Source of the DNA: Antitrichia curtipendula
Lineage: Eukaryota; Streptophyta; Bryopsida; Hypnales; Leucodontaceae
Length of the DNA stretch: 64,000 nucleotides
Reading direction: 5' to 3'
NCBI GenBank assembly: GCA_951230915.1
Contig: OX579633.1
Span: 19,068,574 to 19,132,573 of the forward strand
The translations under genes were made by a program, and so were the position numbers. The notes under the pieces are model-generated. The model was not told the origin of the DNA, ran no database searches, and was given only the letters and a program-made list of their open reading frames with translations. Positions 35,368-45,240 of the stretch are shown piece after piece. Position 1 is the stretch's first letter, and the number at the start of each line of letters is the position of its first letter.

Positions 35368-36296
35368 CCCCTAAAGGACCAAGTTACGTTTTTTGACAAC
35401 ATAGTGATTTTGGGCAGTTGATTATGAATGGAATTTTTTTTAATTTGCTAAATTTTTTATACAACATGTGTACAAGAAATATACCTTTAAGGCCCAACAA
35501 TTTTATAAGTTTTGACTACATATTTAAAAAGTTATTATATAATATATAGTTTGTTTCTCAACTCAGGCGGCCTGGGCAGATTAGAAAAATCACTTTAAAA
35601 AAAAATAAAAACTTAGAATTGATTTTCTATGTTTATGTATACGTGGAAATTAAGCTTTGAATCATTCTATTTTGAGTAATGAGATGATAGTTATGAGGAG
35701 TTTTAGTTTGCGGGTAGTTATGGAATCTTTACTCTAAAATAAACTTTGAAATTCCTTATAGAACTCAATTTTCAATATTTTTTGAAAAAATTAAAACATA
35801 GGATGTAGGTTGCTTATTAAAAAATTACACTGACCATTGGAATTGGCATTTTTCAATTCCATAAATAAATTGTTAACAATTTAGCATTTTGGATCATTTT
35901 CTACTTTTTTTTACTTACTATTTTTTTTCTATATGTTGTACAATTCCAAATGATCTGAAATTTTCCAAGCATGTAGACAACTTGCCTTGAAGAATGAATC
36001 CAAAGAAGCACACCATTTGGGGCATTTTTTCATACAAATGTGACATTGTGAAGTACAGCTACCTGATTTTTCGCAGGGTTAAAATTTTATTTTTTGTCAT
36101 TTCAAATGCTAATATCTTGTGATCTATACGGTGTAAATTTCTGAAATATTTTCCACATCTTTTCAAACTAGCATACTTACAAGTTCCTATGATTACATGT
36201 GTCCAAAAATGATTTTTTAAAATAATTTGGTGCTTGAACTAGAAACGGCAGTTTTGGAGCATTTTTGGTGAAAACATAGTGAAGAAACTTTAGAGG
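35368..36296 (+). mobile_element. piggyBac-like element, family A (A5)
   Basis: A 929-bp element, TTAA at 35364-35367 and 36297-36300. The left end is CCCCTAAAGGACC. The right end carries one change (CTTTAGAGG). Confidence 0.8.
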
Positions 36297-36300
36297 TTAA

Positions 36301-37152
36301 ATAAAATACACATAAATTCTAACATGGGTGCAAACAATACGAGTGCATATGAAGGAATCTTATGCAAATTGAAGGAATCTTGATCGAAATTGATGCAAAG
36401 GAATCTGATGGTTGAAACATGAGGTGCAAAGGAGTCAGATTGTGAAGCTTGAGAGTGTAGAAACTTTGGCAAGTGGAAGCTTCCGTGAACGTGGATTTCA
36501 ATAGGGGTTCAAATCTCATTCCCAGGTAACGTGAATTTAATTACCACCAATTCATCACTCTCTCTTGTTCATCACTTTAAAGTGATTGTCCTACTTTGAC
36601 CTATCTGAAGTGAAACCCCACGGGGGTACGAGGAAGGGCAATTGCCTCGCCTGGTTATTGTATAAAACTCCTCGAACGCTGATCCGTAGGAAGAAAATTC
36701 GGTAGTCCGAAGGTACTAGGAAGAGCAGTCGGTGGAAAGGCCATGGACAGACGGAGAAAAATTAGGAGAGTGTCAACTGCACGGCTCCGTCCTCCTTGTC
36801 GATCTAGATACAGTAAGCCTAAGCTAAACTGGTAAAAGCACTTGGATTGTACCTTACGCTGCTTTTGAAATGGATCGGATTCTTCTTTTCATTTGCAAGC
36901 CCGGAAGAGATTCATTTGACGGAGTCCCAATTTCCGGGCAAAGTCAGTCTATCGGACTGGGGCTTTCTTTTGTAAGGCTTATTCTACAGATTGTAATGTA
37001 CAAAAAATGGAAAAATTAAAAACTTCCAATCCTTAGCAATGGAGTCTTGATCATGGAAAATTTGAAATCACATCCGAAGAGTGGTCAGCATCTTCCGTAC
37101 GTAATCCACTCGATGAATGATTAAACTTCGCATTGTCTGTGCGTACTAGTGC
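36301..37152. other. Moderate-GC intergenic region, unidentified
   Basis: GC content is clearly higher than the surroundings (about 36590-36970). A 30-codon ORF from ATG at 36742 starts MDRRRKIRRVSTARL. The palindrome GGCAATTGCC lies near 36640. No family recognised; possibly a remnant of an upstream exon or regulatory sequence. Confidence 0.3.
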
Positions 37153-38635
37153 AAAAGTGGTGTTGAAATGACGAGGTTTAACACTTAACCCCTGAAGTCC
37201 CGTTGTCCCCTCAGGGGACAAAATGGATTTCGGGCAGGCTCCTACGGTCTCAATTTTTTTTGGAATTTTCTAATTTTTTTTTTAATGAAGATAGAGAATC
37301 ACATTAGCTTTCCGAAAATGTAATTTTTATTTCAATCGGTGCTGAGGAGCGAAAGTTATGGCACAAAAATCCTAAATTTTAGATCAGCGGGCAAAAAAAA
37401 ATCCTCAAAAAAACTTAAAATTTAAAATTAAAAAAAATTGTTTCATATAGGTTTTATTTTTATTTACATAAGAAGCTTTGATTCATTCCATTTGGATTTG
37501 TTATGCAAAAGTTATGGTCAATCTTAGTTTTCGGGCAATTAGAGCATCTTTTTGAAAAAATAACTCGTAGGATTCATTTCTGAATTCAAATTTAACAAAT
37601 TAAAAAAAGAAAAAGTTTCATAAGGTCAAGATTTCTTGCTAGAACAATCTCATCATTGAGATTAGTATATTTCAATTCTATCTTAGAGCTATTAATGATT
37701 TAATTTTTCCTTCAATCTTGAACCTACTTCTACTTAATAATTTTTTAATGAGTGAAAACTAAATGTTTCTTCTTAAATTTTTTTCTTCTAGATTCTCAAC
37801 TCAATTCTTCATCATAAAAAATTAGAGATTCAAAATTATTAGAGCAAAATTTTTAAGTTAAAAAGGTTCAAAACCAAAAAATGTAGTTGAGCAAGGTGCA
37901 ATAAAAACTAGATTCCTTCACTTTAAATGCAAATATCTTGGAATCTACACGGTCAAAAATTCTGAAATTTATTCCAAACATTCTTACATTAGTCTAGTAC
38001 AAGATCCTATGGTTAAATATGCAAAAAAAACATTAAATTTATTTTTTTGCTCTTTGCTCTAGAAATGGAAGTTTTGAGTGTTTTTTGATGAAAAAATGGC
38101 CTTGGGACTCTAGGGGTTAAATGACGGGCTCATAACAGTGGAAATCATCTGTTTTGTCACCGTGTGAATTGTTGGATTAAAATAATGCAAAAGCACTCAT
38201 TGGAAGACAAACTACTGTAAATGATTTTCCCTTTTCACATAAAATTGAGAGGATGAATAGTTGCACTTTTGTCCTATAGGGAGAGATTATTTGTCATTCA
38301 TTGGCCAGAAAACATCCTTGGCGGTGTTTATGGGTTAATGACATTTTTCTGAAAAATGTCATTTCAACATGTATGTCATGTAACCCATAAACAACGTCGA
38401 GGACGTTTTCTGGCCGATGAATGACAAATAATCTCTCCCTATAGGACAAAAGTGCAACTATTCATCCTCTCAATTTTATGTGAAAAAGGAAAATCATCTA
38501 CAATAGTTTGTCCTCCATTGAGTGCTCCTGCTTATTTTAATCCAACAATTCACACGGTGACAAAACAGATGATTTCCACTGTTATGAGCCCGTCGTTGAA
38601 AGGTTGAGCACCTTTGTCATTTCAACACCCCTTTT
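37153..38635. repeat. Large foldback element F, interrupted by B-type element
   Basis: Arms: left 37153-37188 plus 38117-38337, right 38391-38635, about 230-250 nt each and highly complementary. The loop (38338-38390) holds a perfect small hairpin, ATGACATTTTTC/GAAAAATGTCAT. The left arm is split by the TTAA element at 37189-38116. It ends about 860 bp upstream of the RLK start codon. Confidence 0.8.
37189..38116 (+). mobile_element. piggyBac-like element, family B reference copy (B6)
   Basis: A 928-bp element, TTAA at 37185-37188 and 38117-38120, ends CCCCTGAAGTCCC and GGGACTCTAGGGG. Nested in the left arm of foldback F, so it inserted after F. Best preserved family B copy. Confidence 0.85.
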
Positions 38636-38789
38636 ACGCGTTGGCCAGGACGGTGAGCATGCTTATTACGACACGGCTCTTACACGTACTTTCGCACTCT
38701 TCAACTGGCGACGGTCAAGCCCTGGCGGAAGTGGATCCCTCCTGAAAGAGAGGTCGAAGATGAGCCAGCTTTGTACAGACCTTTGCGAC

Positions 38790-39494
38790 GCCTGCAATTC
38801 CTCCTGCTCCTGAGTGAACCTTGTGGAGTGGCAGACTGGTGGACTAGTCTTGCAGTGGGAGTACGTTTGATTCAATCACTTGGGTGTACTCGCTAGCTGG
38901 GGGCTCATCTGCTCGATCTTGAAACGCAGTTGTACCAAGCACTTAATTGATAAGTACTCTAGATAATTACTCCGTATCCTATTTCAGCGTGTCCGAGGAC
39001 TCGGGTAGAACTACCACACCTCCCGCATTGCAACCAGTACGTACGGATCGAGTTAATTTTTCCTCGTACTTGACCGGTCGATGTTGAGCCAGCGTTTCTC
39101 TTCTGACATACGAGTGCAGTAAAAATTGAACTCATATGATGAATTTGACATTTGGTGGATACTGTTGGACAGAAAGCGTTAAAGTTCAACGATTCCGGAA
39201 GGTGTCGGTTAAGTCGATCTTTACCGGTCGATGTTAATTTGAGGCAGCGTTTCGCTTCTGACATCCGAGTGCAGTAAAAATAGGACTGGTCTTAGGTTCT
39301 AGACGAGTGTCTGGAAAGTGCTAGTTTCGTGCGACGTGAGGTTCTGCACTTCTGCCTAGTTGATGAATTTGACATCTGGTGAATACTGTTGGACAGAAAG
39401 CATCGAAGTTCAAAGATTCCGCAGGGTGTCGGTATACTGCTGGAAGTCGATCCAGTTCTAGAAAACTCAAAGTCGAGGAGTCGATCTGTCGAAG
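38790..39494 (+). promoter_or_regulatory. Upstream/5'UTR region of the RLK gene
   Basis: Homologous to 14700-15456. It contains a local imperfect tandem duplication: the stretch accggtcgatgtt ... gtgcagtaaaaat ... gttggacagaaagc at about 39082-39230 is repeated from about 39224 to 39400. The motif block next to the start codon (gtcgatctgtcgaagATGG) is conserved between both loci. Confidence 0.55.
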
Positions 39495-39603
39495 ATGGGG
39501 TGGAACGTGCTTTTCTTGCTTCACCTGTTCTGTGCCATGGCTGCCATGGCTGGGGTTCATTCGTCAACTGAGGAAGACCTTATCCATGACCAGGCTTTTG
39601 AAG
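39495..39603 (+). CDS. RLK exon 1: signal peptide
   Basis: 36 codons plus one base: MGWNVLFLLHLFCAMAAMAG, then VHSSTEEDLIHDQAFE, ending at donor G|GTACAG. The hydrophobic core followed by small residues (AGVHS) fits a secretory signal peptide. The Gly codon is completed by exon 2. Confidence 0.8.
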
Positions 39604-39952
39604 GTACAGTACTAGATTTTCTTCTTAATTGATTTTGCTCGTTAATTTCTCTTCAGTCGTAAATCAATAACGTTGACTTCTTTAATCGGCGGTAATCTAC
39701 TGTCTTCCTCTTTACACTGCTGGGAAATTTTGTTAAAATGGCGGTATTCCATAGGCCATTTTTCCATTCATTTTCTTCTTTTAGCTCTAAAGTCAAGGAC
39801 TGGTTCAGATTTTGCATGGTCTATGTAAAAGTGCCATGTTTGTGGAAAATCGTAATTTTATTAAAGTTTGGCACCTCTTAGGATGTGCAACTTGTCCTAA
39901 TTTTTTGTGTACATTTATGTTTCAACTTTTGACACAGAACGTGCCATTTCAA

Positions 39953-41238
39953 CCCCTAAAGTTCTAGGGTCAATTTTCATTCAAAAACCACTTGAAATTG
40001 TCGGTTCTGCTGAAGTCCTCCAAGATAATAGAATTTTATTTCTTTTAGAATCCTACTGTAGGATCTTGTACTTAACCCCTAAAGTTCCGTGACTATGTTT
40101 TCACTGAAAACGCTCAAGAACTGCCGTTTTTAGTACAAGTACCAAATTTTTGAAAAAAACTTTTTTTTGACTCATGTAACCGTAGGATCTTGTAGTATGC
40201 TGACTTGAGAATATGTGGTAAAAATTTCAGAAATTTCCACCACGTGGATTGCAAGATATAAGCATTCAAAATCACTAAAATCGTTTTTTGACCCCTGCAA
40301 AAAACCGGGCAGCTGCACTTCAAAAGCTCACTTTTCTATGAAAAATGTCCAAAATGGTGGTGCTTCTTTGGATTCTTTTTCCTAAACAAGTTGGCTACAT
40401 GCTTGAAAAATTTCACATCATTTGGAATTGTATAACATATAGGAAAAAAATAGTAAGTAGAATGAAGTAGAGAATGATTCAAAATACTAAATTGTTAGAA
40501 TTTAGATATGAAATTGAAAAATGCCAATCCCAATGGTTGAAATGTTGTATTAAACAATCTACATCCTATGATTTTATTTTTTTCAAAAAATATTGAAAAT
40601 TGATTAAGATAAAAGACTTCAAAGTTTATTTTAGAGTAGAGATTCCAAAACTGCCCGCAAACTAAAACTCCTCATAACTTTTGACTCATTGGTCAAAATG
40701 GAATGATTAAAAGCTTTCCACGTATCGATAGCTCTGGAAAACCAGTTTCAAATTTTTGTTTCTGAAAAAAGTGGTTTTTTCTAATCTGACCTAACTGCCT
40801 GGCTGAGAAAAAAAGTAACATATTAGGCCATAACTTTTGACTCGTATTTCCAAATGTCATAAAATTTAGTTAAAATGAAAGGTACTCCTTGTCCACAATT
40901 TCTATTAAAATTTCAGCCTCAAACTTATAAATCTCTGGCCACATGTACCTGCCCAATTTTTTTATGTTGCCAAATTGTGCAGGCTGGTCCTTTAGGGGTT
41001 AACTTGCCTCTGATCATGTAGTCAAATTTTCATGAAGTTTGACCGTACAGATTGAAAGATATTAGCATTCAAAGTTGGAAATTTTGTTTTTAATGATGGC
41101 TTGTAATTGCAAATGACTTCGCTCGCCATTTGTGGAAATTTTTTGCACTAGACTTTGATTTGATTTTATTTAGTTTGAAGATTTGAGTTCAAAGTCTAGG
41201 AAAATAATTTCAAAAGAAACACAATTGATTTTCATTCT
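39953..41238 (-). mobile_element. Family B element (B4), half preserved, host of nested A6
   Basis: Starts CCCCTAAAGTTC after TCAA (39949-39952, a mutated TTAA). The paralogous intron at 15768-15771 has an intact, empty TTAA in the same context (gccattTTAA). Interrupted by A6 at 40076-40998. It resumes with block gaccgtacagattgaaagat and stops near 41238 without its other end. Confidence 0.65.
40076..40998 (-). mobile_element. piggyBac-like element, family A (A6), nested in B4
   Basis: A 923-bp element, TTAA at 40072-40075 and 40999-41002, ends CCCCTAAAGTTCC and GTCCTTTAGGGG. It lies in RLK intron 1 inside an older TTAA element. Confidence 0.85.
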
Positions 41239-41242
41239 TTAA

Positions 41243-41776
41243 TCTGTAAAGTTCCAATGTCCTTCCTTTAGAGGGGCAAAATGGATTTGGAGGAGGTTCC
41301 TATGGCCTCAATTTTGGTGAAATTTTTTGAAGCTTTCTTATAATTTAGATAGAAAAGTTAATTATCTTCTTGGAAATATAATTTTTATTTGAATTGGTGC
41401 CCAGAAGCAAAGTTATACTACAAAAAGCCTGTAATTGAACAAAAAATCGCAAAAAATCACAATAATATTTTTTTATAAAAAATTGTATTTTTGTTTGCAT
41501 GTGAGGCTTGGGTTTATTCTATTTGGACCATTGATTATAAAGTTAAAGACAATCTTATTTTTTGGGCAATTTAAGCATCATCTATAAAAAAATAACTTAT
41601 AGGATCATTTTTTAATGCAATTTTTACAATTTCTCAAAAAAATGATTGTTTGAAAAAGTTAAGTTAGCTTTCTAAAACAATTTCACTATTGTCATTAACA
41701 TGTTTCAATCCCATCTTAGAACTATTAACATTTAGTTTTTATTTCAATTTTGGACCTACTTCTACTTAACAATTTT
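41243..41776 (+). mobile_element. Family B element, left half only (B5)
   Basis: Follows TTAA 41239-41242. The terminus is degraded (tctgtaaagttcc), then the typical block gcaaaatggatttggagg. Stops at the middle of the family B consensus, just before D2. Confidence 0.5.
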
Positions 41777-41780
41777 TTAA

Positions 41781-42350
41781 CCTCTAAATGCTGCCAAGGC
41801 TTTTTTTGAGCTTCTTGACTTTTTAGAATTTGATGTAAATTGAACAAAAATTCAACATTTTGATAAGTTTCATCAATTTAAAAAAAATTATAACCATACT
41901 GATTCAAATTAGACATGTTAGAGGTCATGTGGGAAAAAGAACACACAACAATATCACTTCTAGATTGAAAGATTATAATGTTTGATCATGAGGGTGTTAA
42001 ATTGTACACGTGATGTCCTTGATGTGAAGTCACGCAATCCTCTTTCACATTGCAAATCTAAAATTGAAGTCACAAGTTAAAAAATATGACATTAAAAGAC
42101 ATAGCATGTATACCCACAATCAATTTACAGCTTTATATAATATACTCTACAATATTTTTAAATGAATTTCTTATGTTCTTTTTTTCTCAAAAATCTAGTG
42201 TATTTGAGGCTCATTTCCAAAAGCCCCTCAACACTAGAAAATCAAAATTTGCTACAGACACCCTTACACAAAATCTTGAGTAGGAAACTCATAAACATTT
42301 ATTTTCATAATCATATTTTTTATGCTAAATTAGACTTCAATACTAAATAA
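41781..42350 (+). mobile_element. Possible TTAA-type element, family D (D2), right end not found
   Basis: Starts TTAA|CCTCTAAATGC; matches 16178-16730 in the paralogous intron. Could be ancestral intron sequence. Confidence 0.35.
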
Positions 42351-42960
42351 AGATTTTAAGGAGACCCATACTAAGTAATTAACATTACACAATATATAAA
42401 TATCTACCTTTGTTGTACATCAATCGTTAATGAAGTGTCTAGAGGATTGTATATGATGTTTCAAACATCTACAATTTTCTACAATAAGCCCCTTTCATTT
42501 TTTTGTCCCCTCAATATCCCTATTCAGTGAATCAATGAAGAAAAATTTAACTGAAAAAAACTAATAAAACTAATAATTTGGTAAGGTTTTATTGAAAATT
42601 GAAAATGCAAATGACTCCCAAATATGGTGTCTTCAGTTGAGCATTTAAGAGCAAAGGGCTGCCATGCCACTGAAGACTTCAAAGTGCTTATTTAGATGTG
42701 CTCTGCCTGTAACAGCAAGCTCTAAACTGTAAATTAAATCTACACACGAGGTTTCAAATGAATGTTTCACACTCCATGCAGTTGGAGTTGTAGATGGGAG
42801 CATCAATCCATTCACAGATATGTAGTTATGGTGTCACGGTGTCACGGTGTCACTTGACCATTCCTTGAAGATGAATATGGGATCAAGAATGAACATGCCG
42901 AAAATTCATGCCAACCTTAAGCAGGTTGAGCTTCCTTGTTTATGTACATCTTCCTGAATG

Positions 42961-43376
42961 TAAGGTAGGAGGCTCTGAAAGCGAGCATCTAAGGGCTGGT
43001 CTGCCTTTTTCATGTGGTTTCTTGGATGGGATTATTTTTAGCTCATTTTTCAGACAAAGAAAAATATATTTTGATTGTAACACAAGTTGTTTCGTATTTT
43101 TTGAAGCATTTTTGAATTACTTATGAATTTTCAAACGTGATGAGTCATAGGTCCCTATTTATGACCCTAGGTCTTCCATAAATTGTTCACATGCAGTTTC
43201 TAGAGAGAAATGGGGAAAACAAAGAGAATGATTGGCTCTTGCAATAAATAATATTTTTATTATTGATCCATTCAATGACTACATAAGGTCCATTTAAAGA
43301 CCACCTTACGTCCATTTCAGGCGAGCCTATATGAACAGTTCTAAATGCCCGCTCGCTTTCAAAGCCTCCTACCTTA
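42961..43376. mobile_element. TIR element family I (I3) in RLK intron 1
   Basis: A 416-bp element with long inverted ends: TAAGGTAGGAGGCTCTGAAA and its near-complement ending CAAAGCCTCCTACCTTA, over 30 bp of pairing. Absent from the paralogous intron near 17560, so it is younger than the gene duplication. Confidence 0.75.
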
Positions 43377-43982
43377 GCAGGCAGTTAGGCAGTTGCTACC
43401 TCTTTTGAGTGCATAGGCATAGTGGCTCACAATGCTCATTTTGAATTTGGTGATTAATTCAGAATGCAATAAATTTTTAATTTGGCACCCCCCCTTCAAC
43501 CGTACTTATATTTTCCAGACCTACATGTATGGGGAAACGATATGGGTTAATGCTTTATATATTTTGTATCATATTTATTGTATGTATATGTCTCTATATA
43601 TGTACCATATCATATTCCCTATCATATTTCAAGATGTTTGTATTCTATGTTTTATATCAATATTTATATTTCTTTTCAAGATCAATAGTGTCGGGGAGAG
43701 GGGACGGTTAATTGAAACCAAGTGCATCGCATTTTTTCATTGGATAGTTTGTGTGTGTTACAGTTCCTAGCTAGTTCAGATTCCTATCCCTTATTTCTTG
43801 TAATAAATGCAGATTTAAATATAAATTGTGTCACAATTTCATCCGTCACATCCTCATCTTCTCATTAGTTCTCGACTAAATCTTAGGGACATCTCAGTGT
43901 CTTTGTACATGTCACCATTATCATGGTACATGATGTGTGGAGTCACCTTCTCGTGCATGCGTGTGCTTCTCGCTCTGTGCAG

Positions 43983-44199
43983 GAGAGGCTGTGCACAGCA
44001 TGATGCAGTCTTGGCTAAACTCAGGCACCAGTCCTGATCTCTTCAATGACTGGGGCTGGAGTCTTGAGGAACACCCCTGTTATACAAACACCAAATCGGA
44101 TGAATCTAGTGACTGGGTGGGAATTGGTTGCTCCAATGTGTCCTATCAGACTGACGACAACAACTTTGTCCAATATCACACTTTGACGACGCTATGGCT
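43983..44199 (+). CDS. RLK exon 2: LRR N-terminal cap
   Basis: After acceptor TGTGCAG (ending 43982), in frame with exon 1: GEAVHSMMQSWLNSGTSPDL, then NDWGWSLEEHPC and DWVGIGCSNVSY, to ..TLTTLW. The W-C-x(n)-W-x-G-x-x-C pattern is the LRRNT_2 cap of plant LRR-RLKs. Donor CT|GTGAGT. Confidence 0.85.
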
Positions 44200-45240
44200 G
44201 TGAGTTTGCAACACCCTTGACCTTGATCAAACTCCTTTCCCTGATGCATCAGATTGAAGCTTGCACAAGGATCCATTCAGTAAATCATTGAGCAAGTCAA
44301 GTTAGTGTCACTATCATTGTGAGATGAGTGACACAACTAAATTCCTGTACAGCTATTTCAGCCTGCACTGTCTAAATTAAGGATATAATTTATATCTAGT
44401 GTCACTTTGGTAAACTAGAGTCACGTGCACCAGTAGGATAAAGGGAAGGGGGAACCAACAACCTATCCACTTCATGCCTAGTAAATAGAAGCCTTGGAGT
44501 TTATTATTTACCACTAAATGATGAAAATTTTGAGTTCATATTTGGAATCTTTGGAGACCCCCCAATGGTTGGGAGAGGTTTAGAAGTAAAAAAATTAACC
44601 AACTGAAGAAAACATCATTTTTGTTAAGTATTGTGACATACATCTAGACAAAGTTCAAAAAATTAGCACAAGTGTAGAATTAGGTTTTGGGACTCTCGAC
44701 CTCAAAGTGCGAAAAACATCAATTTCATTAAAGTGGTGCATATCAAGTGCCAAAAATTGTAGCATATGTGTACATAAAAGGTCTAACATCCAGGATTGGT
44801 ATGCATTTGTATTTCAAAACTTATATTCTAGCACAGATGTTCTAGAAGGTGACAAAGTAATGGAGTACGGCCAATATAACAAAATTGACGTTCAAAGTAG
44901 TGAAATACTCCATATCAACAAAAATTGATTTTGGGGGGCAGATTTTAAGTTGCATACCTGGGCAGATCTCCAGTTCCAATGGCATATCAGTGAACATAGT
45001 CGTTAGATTATTAGATTAAAGAAAGTTTGGTTTCATTCAATTCAATAAGAACTGAGCTTCAGATAGATAGATGTTCATTATTGGAGCTTTACTTAAGCAA
45101 GTAATTCGGTGAACTGGATCGCAAGTTCTGAGTGCAGTCTCATTTCAGTCCATGTCAGGGATGGATCCTTTTTTAAAGCCCAGGAATTGTGATGAAAGAC
45201 CTTCAGGTGACGAACTTAATCTTTGTGCATCTGCCTATAG

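Noticed and set aside
36742..36834. Small basic ORF starting MDRRRKIRRVSTARL
   Set aside because: Too short and unsupported to call a gene; mentioned only as part of the moderate-GC region.
39292..39567. Minus-strand ORFs over RLK exon 1 (also 15250-15528)
   Set aside because: Antisense shadows of the conserved 5'UTR/signal-peptide exon; the plus-strand reading explains the conservation.
43432..43770. 112-codon hydrophobic ORF in RLK intron 1
   Set aside because: Built from AT-rich tatata-like sequence; no start context, no similarity, and located in an intron.
45150..45240. Extending RLK exon 3 upstream (open frame MDPFLKPRNCDERPSGDE...)
   Set aside because: The upstream AG sites give the wrong phase to join exon 2, whereas AG at 45239-45240 fits.
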